Of a stretch of 64,000 nt of DNA, positions 1 through 11,217 are shown piece after piece. Both the position numbers and the translations under genes were made by a program. Under the pieces are notes generated by a model, which did not search any database, was not told the origin of the DNA, and was given only the letters and a program-made list of their open reading frames with translations. This stretch comes from Paenibacillus cremeus. GTDB taxonomy: Bacteria > Bacillota > Bacilli > Paenibacillales > NBRC-103111. Each line of letters opens with the position of its first letter. Position 1 is the first letter of the stretch. The DNA is taken from NCBI RefSeq assembly GCF_007786445.1, contig NZ_VNJI01000015.1:1-64000 (forward strand). Reading direction: 5' to 3'.

Positions 1-221
1 GGATGGACGTACCGCTGGTGTACCAGTTGTCTCGCCAGAGGCACGGCTGGATAGCCAAGTACGGAAGGGATAAGCGCTGAAAGCATCTAAGCGTGAAGCC
101 CCCCTCAAGATGAGATTTCCCAGAATGTAAGACCCCTTGTAGACGACGAGGTAGATAGGTTCGGGGTGGAAGCGCGGCAACGTGTGGAGCTGACGAATAC
201 TAATCGGTCGAGGGCTTATCC
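1..221 (+). rRNA. 23S ribosomal RNA, 3' end (partial)
   Basis: The window opens inside a 23S rRNA gene. The text up to about 221 matches the conserved domain VI end, including the stretch with the GGATGGACGTACCGCTGGTG start and the TGACGAATACTAATCGGTCGA end. The 5' part lies outside the window. It is followed after about 60 bases by 5S rRNA, the usual operon order. The exact 3' end is estimated to within a few bases. Confidence 0.95.
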
Positions 222-282
222 AAAAGATTCAGTGAGCTTTGTTTCGAATCCAGTTTTCAGGGTGCAAATCCTGAACAATCCG

Positions 283-399
283 TTTGGTGATGATGGCGGA
301 AGGGAACCACGCGTACCCATCCCGAACACGACCGTTAAGCCTTCCAGCGTCGATGGTACTTGGACCGCAGGGTCCTGGGAGAGTAGAACGTCGCCAAGC
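283..399 (+). rRNA. rrf: 5S ribosomal RNA
   Basis: About 117 bases with the conserved internal CCCATCCCGAACACG loop region (318-332) and ends that pair with each other (TTTGGTGATG at the start with CGTCGCCAAG at the end). It lies about 60 bases after 23S and directly before a strong terminator, so it is the last gene of this rRNA operon. No tRNA genes lie between 23S and 5S. Confidence 0.93.
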
Positions 400-404
400 A
401 ACTG

Positions 405-444
405 AAAAAGGGCTTCTTTGGACATAATCCAAAGAGGCCCTTTT
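405..444 (+). terminator. rRNA operon intrinsic terminator
   Basis: A near-perfect 17-bp stem (AAAAGGGCTTCTTTGGA paired with TCCAAAGAGGCCCTTTT) around a CATAA loop, ending in T residues. It starts a few bases after 5S rRNA and ends the rRNA transcript. Confidence 0.9.
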
Positions 445-501
445 AGTTATAATTGCTCAGAGGACTGTCCGATCCGCTACAAAAACTTCACGAGTTTGTG
501 C

Positions 502-531
502 TTGACACTCAAAAAGTCCTTTTGATAAGAT
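502..531 (+). promoter_or_regulatory. predicted sigma-A promoter of guaB
   Basis: A perfect -35 box TTGACA (502-507) and a -10 box TAAGAT (526-531) are separated by 18 bases. The site is 45 bases before the guaB start and after the rRNA terminator, so guaB has its own promoter. No riboswitch-like fold is evident in the short leader. Confidence 0.65.
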
Positions 532-539
532 TGCAATAA

Positions 540-2033
<1,494 letters not shown>

Positions 2034-2050
2034 TTCATGCTATAAATTGG

Positions 2051-2086
2051 AAGGAACGGAAACCTTGGGATCCGTTCCTTTTTTTT
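2051..2086 (+). terminator. guaB intrinsic terminator
   Basis: Stem GGAACGGA / TCCGTTCC around a ten-base loop, followed by eight T residues. It lies 18 bases after the guaB stop. Confidence 0.88.
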
Positions 2087-2114
2087 GTACAGCAAAAGTG
2101 CCGTATGGTACAAT
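2085..2114 (+). promoter_or_regulatory. predicted sigma-A promoter of dacA
   Basis: A -35-like TTGTAC (2085-2090) and -10 TACAAT (2109-2114) with 18 bases between them, about 54 bases before the chosen dacA start. The -35 box overlaps the T tract of the guaB terminator, so the two elements are packed back to back. Confidence 0.5.
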
Positions 2115-2167
2115 AGGGATTGCGTGTTTTGGACTACATAAACTAATTGCATAGGAGTGAGTATGGT

Positions 2168-3460
2168 TTGTTTTTTAATGTGAAGCGCGTTTGTGCTGTT
2201 GTTGCTGTCACTTTGTTTCTGAACTTTTCTCTTGCTCTGGTACAAGCCCCTACGGTCAAGGCGGCGGATGCACCGGTGGATTTGAAGCTGGAGGCGACGT
2301 CTGCGTTCCTTATGGAGGCGAGTACCGGACAAATTTTATATGAAATGAATGCGGATAAAGCGCTGCCGCCAGCCAGTATGGCGAAGATGATGACCGAGTA
2401 CCTGGTTATGGAAGCAGTCAAAAGCGGTAAATTCAAATGGACGGATATGGTAACAACAAGTAAATACGCTGCGGATGTCATTGGTTCGGGGGACTTGCTG
2501 GCTGAAGGCGAACAAGAGACCATGGACGATATGTTCGCTGCTTTATCCATTTATTCGGCGAATGACGCTGCTGTTGCGCTAGCCGAATTTATCGGAGGCA
2601 CGGAAGAAAACTTTGCAAAAATGATGAATCAAAAGGCAAAGGACTTCGGACTGTCGGATCAGGCGCATTTTATTAATGCTACCGGCTTGTCGAGAGCCGA
2701 CCTTGGGAAATACGCACCGAAAGAGCTTCAAGGTGAGACTATGCTTACCGCCAAGGATGCAGCCATTATCGCTTATAACATTTTGAAGGATCACAAAGAA
2801 ATTTTGAAATATACAAGCACGCCATCGAAAAAGTTCCGTGAGAAGGACAAGACCCCCATGATCAACTGGAACTGGATGCTGGCGGGGAACAAGGATAATG
2901 TGAACTTCAAGCGTTATGCCTATGAAGGTTTGGATGGTCTGAAAACAGGGCATACCGATGAGGCAGGCTATTGCTTTACAGCAACCGCAGAACGTAATGG
3001 TATGCGTCTGATCAGTGTAGTTATGGGTACGAAGACGGAACCGAAGCGTTTTGACGAGTCTCGTAAGGTATTGGATTACGGTTTTAACAACTTTGAAATG
3101 AAACAGGTTTTGACGGCTAAAACGGAAATAGATTCCCTCAAAACCGTGAATATTAAAAAAGGTGTAGGCACGGAGGTGCCAGTCGTCACCCAAACCGGAA
3201 TTACTGTTGTGGCTAAGAAAGGTGCGAAGCCTGAGGAGTTTTTGATCACAGCGGCACCGCTCGAGGATAGCAGCAAGCTAGTAGCGCCGATCACCAAAGG
3301 GCAAGTGCTGGGTACGGTGAAGGTGACGTACGGCGGTAAAGAGCAAATCACCAATCTGATAGCGACGGATGACATGGAGAAGGGCAGCTGGATTCGATTG
3401 TTTTTCCGGGCGATCAAAAACTTCTTTGTGGATATGCTCCATGGTTCCAAGAAAAGCTAA
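2168..3460 (+). CDS. dacA: D-alanyl-D-alanine carboxypeptidase (PBP5 family)
   Basis: A low-molecular-weight penicillin-binding protein that trims the terminal D-Ala from peptidoglycan stem peptides at the outer membrane face. About 430 residues: Sec signal peptide (about 1-33, ending ...TVKAADA), then a peptidase S11 domain with the three active-site motifs SMAK (Ser70, Lys73), SAN (130-132) and KTG (259-261). A PBP5-type beta domain follows, then an amphipathic C-terminus for membrane anchoring. I chose TTG 2168 because AGGAGTGA (2152-2159) is 8 bases upstream; GTG 2180 is possible. A more upstream in-frame TTG at 2147 would place the Shine-Dalgarno inside the gene. Confidence 0.93.
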   Translation: MFFNVKRVCAVVAVTLFLNFSLALVQAPTVKAADAPVDLKLEATSAFLMEASTGQILYEMNADKALPPASMAKMMTEYLVMEAVKSGKFKWTDMVTTSKYAADVIGSGDLLAEGEQETMDDMFAALSIYSANDAAVALAEFIGGTEENFAKMMNQKAKDFGLSDQAHFINATGLSRADLGKYAPKELQGETMLTAKDAAIIAYNILKDHKEILKYTSTPSKKFREKDKTPMINWNWMLAGNKDNVNFKRYAYEGLDGLKTGHTDEAGYCFTATAERNGMRLISVVMGTKTEPKRFDESRKVLDYGFNNFEMKQVLTAKTEIDSLKTVNIKKGVGTEVPVVTQTGITVVAKKGAKPEEFLITAAPLEDSSKLVAPITKGQVLGTVKVTYGGKEQITNLIATDDMEKGSWIRLFFRAIKNFFVDMLHGSKKS

Positions 3461-3577
3461 TAGCCGGGTAACTGGGTTGTATAATTAGTACGGTTCATGT
3501 AAAATAATTGTTTAGTTAGTTTGTCGTTTTTTCGCGGAACGTGACTCAATAAATAAAGGTTATTGGAGGAGTCGGAC

Positions 3578-4459
3578 ATGGAAACAGGTACATCTCGTGT
3601 AAAAAAAGGTATGGCTGAAATGCAAAAAGGCGGCGTCATCATGGACGTCATGAACGCAGAGCAAGCTCGCATTGCTGAAGCAGCAGGAGCATCCGCTGTA
3701 ATGGCACTGGAGAGAGTACCTTCGGATATTCGTGCAGCCGGCGGTGTGGCTCGTATGGCCGATCCTACGATCGTAGAAGAGGTTATGAAGGTGGTCTCCA
3801 TTCCGGTTATGGCGAAAGCTCGGATTGGTCATTTTGTAGAAGCGAAAGTGCTCGAATCGATGGGCGTAGACTACATAGATGAAAGTGAAGTTTTGACGCC
3901 TGCGGATGAAGTGTTCCATATTAACAAAAGAGAATTTACTGTACCATTTGTTTGCGGTGCTAAAGATTTGGGCGAAGCCCTTCGTCGGATCGGTGAAGGT
4001 GCGTCCATGCTTCGTACCAAAGGCGAGCCGGGAACTGGGAACATCGTTGAAGCGGTGCGCCACATGCGGATTATCAATGGCCAAATTCGCAAGATCCAAG
4101 CCCTATCCAAGGACGAGCTTATGGCTGAAGCAAAAAACTTGCAAGCTCCTTACGAGCTTTTGCTTCAAGTACACGAAAACGGCCGTTTGCCGGTCGTTAA
4201 CTTTGCAGCTGGCGGCGTAGCTACCCCTGCCGATGCAGCTTTGATGATGCACCTTGGATCTGACGGCGTATTTGTAGGCTCCGGTATTTTCAAATCGGAC
4301 AACCCGGAGAAATTCGCTAAAGCGATTGTTGAAGCTACAACGCACTACACGGATTATGAGCTGATCGCGAACATTTCCAAAAACCTCGGTACCCCAATGA
4401 AAGGCATCGAGATTTCCAAGCTGCATGTAACTGAGCGTATGCAGGATCGCGGCTGGTAA
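3578..4459 (+). CDS. pdxS: pyridoxal 5'-phosphate synthase, lyase subunit PdxS
   Basis: Condenses ribose 5-phosphate, glyceraldehyde 3-phosphate and ammonia into PLP, as a dodecamer decorated with PdxT. The 293-residue (beta/alpha)8 protein is very conserved. Visible landmarks are Asp23 (IMDVM), the ribose-phosphate Schiff-base Lys80 in VMAKARIGH, and the second catalytic Lys148 in [13 protein letters not shown] 3578 is preceded by GGAGGA (3565-3570); an in-frame TTG at 3563 overlaps that Shine-Dalgarno and is rejected. pdxT starts 36 bases after it, and the two form an operon that continues into serS. Confidence 0.97.
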   Translation: METGTSRVKKGMAEMQKGGVIMDVMNAEQARIAEAAGASAVMALERVPSDIRAAGGVARMADPTIVEEVMKVVSIPVMAKARIGHFVEAKVLESMGVDYIDESEVLTPADEVFHINKREFTVPFVCGAKDLGEALRRIGEGASMLRTKGEPGTGNIVEAVRHMRIINGQIRKIQALSKDELMAEAKNLQAPYELLLQVHENGRLPVVNFAAGGVATPADAALMMHLGSDGVFVGSGIFKSDNPEKFAKAIVEATTHYTDYELIANISKNLGTPMKGIEISKLHVTERMQDRGW

Positions 4460-4495
4460 GAAAGTTTTTGGGCCAAGGAAGAAGGTTGAGTCTCG

Positions 4496-6363
<1,868 letters not shown>

Positions 6364-6366
6364 CGC

Positions 6367-6396
6367 TTGAATTCGATTTTTGTTTTGTGATACAAT
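6367..6396 (+). promoter_or_regulatory. predicted promoter of tRNA-Ser
   Basis: TTGAAT (6367-6372) and TACAAT (6391-6396) are 18 bases apart, starting just after the serS stop. The -10 box is 14 bases before the mature tRNA 5' end. Confidence 0.5.
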
Positions 6397-6410
6397 GCTA
6401 TTTGTCACCC

Positions 6411-6952
<542 letters not shown>

Positions 6953-6978
6953 TATGTATGCGGAGCAAACAGGACTAC

Positions 6979-7011
6979 AAAGTCATGCCCAAATGGGATG
7001 GCTTTTTTTGC
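6979..7011 (+). terminator. intrinsic terminator after the repeat array
   Basis: AAAGTCATGCCC pairs with GGGATGGCTTT (one bulge), followed by a run of T. It closes the tRNA-Ser/repeat transcription region before the next small genes. Confidence 0.65.
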
Positions 7012-7073
7012 TTTTTAAGCCTTGGTATAAAGAGGTGCGTGTCATCACATTTTAAGGATGTGGAGGTGTTAAA

Positions 7074-7421
7074 ATGAGCAAACACGATACTCTGCAGCTG
7101 GACGGACAGCGTTTGGCTGACGCATGGGCAAAGACGCTTCTTACGGTTCTGAACGGCTCGGACCGTGCGGAAGTGAAGAAGGATGAGGCTGAAGCAAACG
7201 CCCTTCGGATTCATATTAAAACCGCCGGGCATAGTTTTTACAGCTTCGACTTTAAATGCTCTTATGTAGACTCTCGGGAAGTGAAGGTAGAGCTGATTGA
7301 CGTGGAGCGTGACGGGGTGAGCGTAGATGAGCGTACGGATATCATTCAGACGATGGTAGACGACTACGTAAGGCATATCCATGAATGCGCCCAACAGCTG
7401 CACGCTTTGACGACGAGCTGA
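7074..7421 (+). CDS. hypothetical protein, 115 aa
   Basis: I do not recognise this family. The ATG at 7074 has GGAGGTG at 7061-7067. The protein is soluble, acidic to neutral, with no signal peptide or membrane segment. It starts with a helix-like region (LADAWAKTLLTVLNG), has a beta-rich middle (ALRIHIKTAG, YSFDFKCSYVD, EVKVELIDVE) and ends with a long helix (TDIIQTMVDDYVRHIHECAQQL). Codon use looks normal for the window. It heads a run of three small ORFs that ends at a strong terminator at 7784-7818. Confidence 0.75.
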   Translation: MSKHDTLQLDGQRLADAWAKTLLTVLNGSDRAEVKKDEAEANALRIHIKTAGHSFYSFDFKCSYVDSREVKVELIDVERDGVSVDERTDIIQTMVDDYVRHIHECAQQLHALTTS

Positions 7422-7440
7422 TAGGAAAGGAACGTATGCG

Positions 7441-7626
7441 ATGACGAAAAATAAAAGTTCGGTGGATAAGAACCTACAGAATGTCGTAAAAGACCTCGAC
7501 AAGACGGTAGTAAACAGTCATCACGCGCAGCAGCTTCAGCAGCAGACGAATGACAATCGACATCAAGACGCGCTAAATCATGATTCAGCATCGACAACAC
7601 CTTCGATGTTGGATGATAAAGAATAG
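7441..7626 (+). CDS. small hydrophilic hypothetical protein, 61 aa
   Basis: Starts 19 bases after the preceding gene, with a purine-rich AGGAAAGG at about 7423-7430. The product is highly polar, rich in Asn, Gln, His, Asp and Lys, with no predicted membrane segment; it may be disordered. A similar composition is seen in the next ORF. Function unknown. Confidence 0.5.
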   Translation: MTKNKSSVDKNLQNVVKDLDKTVVNSHHAQQLQQQTNDNRHQDALNHDSASTTPSMLDDKE

Positions 7627-7637
7627 GAGCGATTACT

Positions 7638-7781
7638 ATGCCTAAGGACATTCCTCAGCCCGTCAACCCACCGAGCGGCAGGCAAAATCAAGTTGAGCGT
7701 CGACAGCCAAACGAGCCGCTTTCAGGATCCAAAAAAGTAAAAAATCAAAACCATAGCCGGCAAAATAACGGCGAAGGATAA
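7638..7781 (+). CDS. very small hydrophilic hypothetical protein, 47 aa
   Basis: ATG 7638 with AGGAG at 7625-7629, 11 bases after the previous stop. The 47-residue product is rich in Pro, Asn, Gln, Lys and Arg (basic). It ends two bases before the terminator stem at 7784. Position between a Shine-Dalgarno and a terminator in a compact operon is the main support. Small basic or polar proteins of this kind are common in spore-formers, but no specific role can be given. Confidence 0.45.
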   Translation: MPKDIPQPVNPPSGRQNQVERRQPNEPLSGSKKVKNQNHSRQNNGEG

Positions 7782-7783
7782 TA

Positions 7784-7822
7784 ACGACAGCCTCTTACTT
7801 GACGTAAGAGGCTGTCGTTTAT
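7784..7822 (+). terminator. intrinsic terminator of the small-gene operon
   Basis: Perfect 15-bp stem ACGACAGCCTCTTAC/GTAAGAGGCTGTCGT around TTGAC, with T residues after it. The symmetric A and T flanks may let it work on both strands, since a minus-strand gene ends at 7841. Confidence 0.85.
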
Positions 7823-7840
7823 ATATTACATATAACCGAA

Positions 7841-8026
7841 CTACAAATTGCCCTGTTCTAATCCTAGAAAGCATTCACTCATCAAATTATGTGCGATTTC
7901 TTCGTTGTCCGTATAGCCGTAGAGTGCAGCTCCGCCAGCAATAGCATCACAAACATCATCGAAGATCGTACAAATGGAAATTGAATATTCATCATAAATG
8001 ATGTAATAGAAATTCGTTGGCTGCAT
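7841..8026 (-). CDS. small hypothetical protein, 61 aa
   Basis: Unrecognised. ATG at 8026 on the minus strand with GGATGGAG about ten bases upstream. The product is acidic, with an aromatic N-terminal part (NFYYIIYDEY) and a middle stretch reading DAIAGGAALYGYTDNEEIAHNL. It is convergent with the 7074-7781 operon and shares its terminator region. No signal peptide. Moderate confidence only, based on composition and the Shine-Dalgarno. Confidence 0.5.
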   Translation of the reverse strand: MQPTNFYYIIYDEYSISICTIFDDVCDAIAGGAALYGYTDNEEIAHNLMSECFLGLEQGNL

Positions 8027-8235
8027 CTATCTACACGCTCCATCCAATAGAATTCCACCTCATTTTACCATGAAGCCTAAAAAAAGAGAATCGTTTTGAT
8101 ATTATTCTGGTCTTATTTTCCAAAATTATTTATCCTAAGGTAAAAAATGATTTCTCACTTCACACTAGCTGTTGAAAGAGGAATTTTTTGAAGCTGTTGC
8201 GTAAAATAAGAAGAGATACAAAGGAGGGAAGCCGA

Positions 8236-8979
8236 ATGATAATCCTGAAATCGTCGGAAGAAATCGCACAGATGCGCAAAGCTGGACAGGTGCTGGCGAA
8301 ATGTCATAATGAAATTGCCAAGCAGATCCGTCCGGGAATAACGACGCTAGAAATCAATGATTTTGCAGCTCGGTTCATAAAGGAGCACGGAGCAGAGCAG
8401 GTGACCAAGGGCTTTCGAGGATATCCGTTTGAAACATGCGCATCGGTCAACGATGTGATTGCCCATGGGTTTCCGAACAAGGAACCACTGCAAAATGGAG
8501 ATATTGTTAAAATGGACATTGTATGCAGCTATGAGGGCTGGATGGCGGATTCATGCCGAACTTACGCGGTTGGGACGATCTCTGACGAAGCGCAACGGCT
8601 GATCCGAGTGACTAAAGAATGTCTGGAGCTAGGTATTGAAAAGTGCGTCATCGGGAACCGAATCGGGGATGTCATGCACGTGGTTCAAGAACACGCGGAG
8701 CAGGCCGGGTTCTCCGTTGTGAGAGATCTCGTAGGTCACGGCATTGGTCGATCGATGCACGAGGAGCCTTCTTTTCCTCACGTAGGTAAGCCTGGAAAAG
8801 GGTTTCGACTGCAAGAGGGGATGGTCATCACAATAGAACCGATGATCAACGCGGGGAAATTTGATATGTTCATTGATTTCGACGGATGGACAGCCCGAAC
8901 GTACGATGGGAGCCTATCGGCGCAGTTCGAGCACACGGTGGCGATCACCAAGGATGGCCCGATGATTTTAACGCAATAG
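8236..8979 (+). CDS. map: type I methionine aminopeptidase
   Basis: Removes the initiator methionine from nascent proteins. 247 residues, a pita-bread fold enzyme. Metal ligands are visible in KMDIVCSYEGWMADS (two Asp), GHGIGRSMHEEPS (His), TIEPM (Glu) and FEHTVAIT (Glu). ATG 8236 is preceded by AAGGAGGG (8221-8228); an in-frame TTG at 8188 has no Shine-Dalgarno. This copy stands outside the ribosomal-protein operon, so it is probably the second, non-operonic paralogue (compare yflG in Bacillus subtilis), though the genome's other copies cannot be seen here. Confidence 0.94.
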   Translation: MIILKSSEEIAQMRKAGQVLAKCHNEIAKQIRPGITTLEINDFAARFIKEHGAEQVTKGFRGYPFETCASVNDVIAHGFPNKEPLQNGDIVKMDIVCSYEGWMADSCRTYAVGTISDEAQRLIRVTKECLELGIEKCVIGNRIGDVMHVVQEHAEQAGFSVVRDLVGHGIGRSMHEEPSFPHVGKPGKGFRLQEGMVITIEPMINAGKFDMFIDFDGWTARTYDGSLSAQFEHTVAITKDGPMILTQ

Positions 8980-8983
8980 GGGT

Positions 8984-9027
8984 TAAAAAAAGCCTGCTTC
9001 ACATGTTTCGTGATGTAGGCTTTTTGG
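8984..9027. terminator. bidirectional intrinsic terminator between map and a minus-strand small gene
   Basis: AAAAAGCCTGCTTCAC pairs with GTGATGTAGGCTTTTT around a short loop. A run of A on one side and T on the other suit termination in both directions. map ends at 8979 on the left; the small minus-strand ORF ends at 9033 on the right. Confidence 0.75.
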
Positions 9028-9032
9028 GTGTC

Positions 9033-9203
9033 TTATGAGCTTTCGGTTTCTTCCGCTAGCGCTGAAGGAGCATTTTGTGACGTCTGCTCTTGCTCTACGT
9101 CGGAGACGGCGCTTGTTACTTGTTCTCCGGTTGCATCCTGCTTTACATTATTGATCCCCTCGTTGTTAAAAACAAAAATTTCATTGGTTGTATTGTTTTC
9201 CAC
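9033..9203 (-). CDS. small acidic hypothetical protein, 56 aa
   Basis: GTG start at 9203 on the minus strand, with AGAGGTGAT placed 5 bases upstream, and stop at 9033 just before the shared terminator. The product is polar and acidic (Glu, Gln, Asn, Ser, Thr rich) with a hydrophobic patch NEIFVFNN near the N-terminus. A plus-strand reading of this stretch gives a Cys- and Ser-rich sequence without a good start site and is likely the shadow. Function unknown. Confidence 0.5.
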   Translation of the reverse strand: MENNTTNEIFVFNNEGINNVKQDATGEQVTSAVSDVEQEQTSQNAPSALAEETESS

Positions 9204-9266
9204 ACGACATCACCTCTGGCGTTAGTGTGGCGGATGTGATGCGGTTTTATACCGATAAATAAAAAA

Positions 9267-9300
9267 AGACCCCGGAGCGGAGCCTCGACTGGTCAATGCG
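9267..9300 (-). terminator. probable terminator of tRNA-Arg
   Basis: On the minus strand a GC-rich fold (GACC ... GGGTC with an internal GAG/CTC element) is followed by seven T. It lies just downstream of the tRNA-Arg 3' end. The stem is imperfect, so confidence is moderate. Confidence 0.5.
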
Positions 9301-9308
9301 AATAAAAA

Positions 9309-9384
9309 TGGCGTCCCCGAGAGGACTTGAACCACTATCTGTCCTTTAGGAGAGGACTGCTCTATCCTGTTGAGCTACGGGGAC
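9309..9384 (-). tRNA. tRNA-Arg (anticodon CCT)
   Basis: 76 bases with encoded CCA on the minus strand. Acceptor GTCCCCG/CGGGGAC; D arm GCTC...GAGC; anticodon stem GTCCT/AGGAC around CTCCTAA, giving anticodon CCT for AGG codons; T loop TTCAAGT. The T stem AGTGG/CCTCT has one T-T mismatch in its middle pair, which is slightly unusual. A minus-strand -10-like TATAAT lies at 9403-9398. Confidence 0.93.
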
Positions 9385-9498
9385 AAAACCAAGATTAATT
9401 ATAGCATACGAATATGGCGTAATAAAGGGCTTTCATAAAAACTCGGAGAAAGACGACGAATAAAATGAGCCCTGGTCAATCAAGGATCCAAGCATTCC

Positions 9499-9972
9499 TT
9501 AAACTTTTCCCCGGAGCTTGCGAAAAAATTGCGTCAGCATCGTGCTGCACTCCTCCTGCATCACCCCGCTGATCACCTCGACTCGGTGATTAAACCGATC
9601 CTCCTGCAGCAAATTCATCAAAGTTCCGGCGCAGCCAGCTTTGGGGTCGGGCGTACCAAAGATGACTTGACTAATCCGAGACTGAACGATCGCTCCAGCG
9701 CACATTGGACAAGGCTCCAAGGTGACGTACAGCCGGCAGTCAAGCAATCTCCATGCATCCAAATGCTCACTGGCTTGTTTTATGGCAATCAGCTCGGCAT
9801 GCGCTAGCGGATCGCGTGCGGTTTCCCGGACGTTATGACCTCGGCCAATAATTTCGTTGCCGCGAACAATGACGGCCCCAATCGGGACCTCGCGAATCGC
9901 TTCCGCCTTACGAGCTTCCTCAATAGCGGCTTGCATAAAGATCAGATGGGAGTCGAAAGACTCAGAAGTCAA
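9499..9972 (-). CDS. tadA: tRNA adenosine(34) deaminase
   Basis: Converts A34 to inosine in the wobble position of tRNA-Arg(ACG). 157 residues from the chosen start. The cytidine-deaminase zinc site is complete: His58-Ala-Glu60 (HAE, proton shuttle) and Cys88-x-x-Cys91 (PCPMC). TTG 9972 is chosen because GAGGTG lies 6 bases upstream; an in-frame ATG at 9996 would add eight residues. The gene is next to tRNA-Arg(CCT) and is the first of a minus-strand pair. In Bacillus, tadA neighbours dnaX; here that link is lost and a DnaA-box cluster lies upstream. Confidence 0.95.
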   Translation of the reverse strand: MTSESFDSHLIFMQAAIEEARKAEAIREVPIGAVIVRGNEIIGRGHNVRETARDPLAHAELIAIKQASEHLDAWRLLDCRLYVTLEPCPMCAGAIVQSRISQVIFGTPDPKAGCAGTLMNLLQEDRFNHRVEVISGVMQEECSTMLTQFFRKLRGKV

Positions 9973-9995
9973 TGTGAACACCTCACTTATAAACA

Positions 9996-10155
9996 TGTGG
10001 ATATGCTGTCGAACAAATATTCGTTGTTAACATGCTGTGGATAAGTTTGTGGATAAAATTGCGATATTCACAACCATTGTAGAAAAAATAGGCATCATGT
10101 GCAACTTTCCGTTATTCACAAGGGATTATTCACAGGTTGTTGAAGGTGTGCATAA
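9996..10155. promoter_or_regulatory. cluster of DnaA boxes
   Basis: Five exact matches to the DnaA box TTATNCACA lie within 120 bases: 10036-10044 and 10048-10056 (minus orientation, TGTGGATAA), 10112-10120 and 10126-10134 (plus, TTATTCACA) and 10147-10155 (minus, TGTGCATAA). One-mismatch sites are at 9996-10004 and 10064-10072. The gap is AT-rich. It lies in the 349-base space between divergent tadA and the PilZ gene. No dnaA, dnaN or clear AT-rich unwinding element is nearby, so this is probably an oriC-proximal DnaA-binding cluster and not oriC. Confidence 0.7.
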
Positions 10156-10206
10156 TTTGACATTGAAGCAATTGAGGCTGCTATTACACGAGCCTGCAAA
10201 TACAGA

Positions 10207-10235
10207 TTGAATGGTCCTAGTCTACAAGATATAAT
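10207..10235 (+). promoter_or_regulatory. predicted sigma-A promoter of the PilZ gene
   Basis: TTGAAT (10207-10212), 17-base spacer, TATAAT (10230-10235). A 7-bp hairpin (ATTGGGC/GCCCAAT, 10248-10267) lies in the predicted 5' leader. The nearest DnaA box ends 52 bases before the -35 box. Confidence 0.65.
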
Positions 10236-10321
10236 AGAATCAACAGAATTGGGCATGATGGCCCAATCGATTAGTTCGAATTGTCATAGGTTCAAAGACT
10301 CGCGGGAGAGGTGATCGGATC

Positions 10322-11041
10322 ATGAACAATAAGAACGTGCGAGCCTCCGGAAACATTTCATATGAGATGAGGAAGGAGAAATATAGAAGCCCGAGCGGAA
10401 TCCTGATGCAAAGCCGTACGGTCGTGGAGAAAAAGGACTTTGTATCCACCGGGGTGTTAACCTATGCGGAAGGGGATATATTAGAGATTGAGATCGCTGA
10501 GTATAAAGCCTTCAAGCTGGGAGAAAGCGTAAAGCTTACGGTGTACTCTCCCGGGGGAATATATCCTTTCGAATCGACGGTTGTCGCGATTGATCACGGC
10601 GCCCTGATGGTCATTAATCCTCCGCAAAATCGGAATTTGTTTGCGGAGAAACGGGAAAGTCCCCGTGTTAATGTTAGTCAGAGCGGGAAAATAACGTCCA
10701 TTACGAAGCCTTTTCGAATAAAGCAGCCGTTGGAAAGCCAGGTGGAGCTGCTCGTACAAAACATCAGTGTGATCGGTGTCGGCTTCAAGGTGCTGGATAT
10801 GATTGATATCCCCAAGCTGGCCAAAGTAGATGTCAGCCTGGATCTTGGATTTGAGCTGGCTTGCAGCGTGGAAATTGTAAGGACCGAGCCTTTGGAGGTC
10901 GGGTGTTTTTACGGAGCTAAATATATTGATCTGCCGGCCGACAAGATGAACCCGTTAAGAGCATTTGTGCTGAAGCATCAAGTGATGAATCATTACTCGG
11001 TTAAGCGGGAAGAAGAGGAAAAGCGCCTGACGGAGAAGTAG
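10322..11041 (+). CDS. PilZ-domain protein, probable c-di-GMP receptor
   Basis: 239 residues. An N-terminal beta-rich domain (about 20-115, YcgR-N-like) is followed by a PilZ domain: the RxxxR motif (RESPR, just after residue 110) and the NxSxxG motif (NISVIG, near 148) are the two parts of the c-di-GMP binding site. Such proteins act as flagellar brakes or regulators of exopolysaccharide output. AGAGGTGA at 10308-10315 supports ATG 10322. It stands alone, and the upstream DnaA boxes could link its expression to replication, which is inference. A charged tail (KREEEEKRLTEK) ends the protein. Confidence 0.8.
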   Translation: MNNKNVRASGNISYEMRKEKYRSPSGILMQSRTVVEKKDFVSTGVLTYAEGDILEIEIAEYKAFKLGESVKLTVYSPGGIYPFESTVVAIDHGALMVINPPQNRNLFAEKRESPRVNVSQSGKITSITKPFRIKQPLESQVELLVQNISVIGVGFKVLDMIDIPKLAKVDVSLDLGFELACSVEIVRTEPLEVGCFYGAKYIDLPADKMNPLRAFVLKHQVMNHYSVKREEEEKRLTEK

Positions 11042-11130
11042 ATAGGACAGTGCCTCGGACAATCTTTCGGCTCGGAGCATACACTATGAACAAGGCTCCG
11101 AGGGGATGGAACGAAAGCAGTTAGTTATAG

Positions 11131-11172
11131 AAAATGCCGGTATTCCGTGATGAGCGGATCCGGTATTTTTTG
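11131..11172 (+). terminator. intrinsic terminator before ychF
   Basis: AAAATGCCGG(TAT)TCCG pairs with CGGATCCGGTATTTT around TGATGAG and ends in TTTTTT. It is 90 bases after the PilZ gene. Confidence 0.7.
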
Positions 11173-11187
11173 CTGCGCGGGGGTAGG

Positions 11188-11217
11188 GTGACATGGACAA
11201 TCCTTTTGTAGTATAAT
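11188..11217 (+). promoter_or_regulatory. predicted sigma-A promoter of ychF
   Basis: GTGACA (11188-11193), 18 bases, TATAAT (11212-11217). It follows the preceding terminator and precedes ychF by about 90 bases. Confidence 0.55.

Noticed and set aside
9028-9225. Plus-strand 65-codon frame after map
   Set aside because: It begins inside the map terminator and is the reverse of the better-supported minus-strand small gene.
9996-10155. Interpretation of the DnaA-box cluster as oriC
   Set aside because: No dnaA, dnaN, recF or gyr genes adjoin it, and no AT-rich unwinding region with DnaA-trio pattern was seen. It is kept as a cluster of DnaA boxes.
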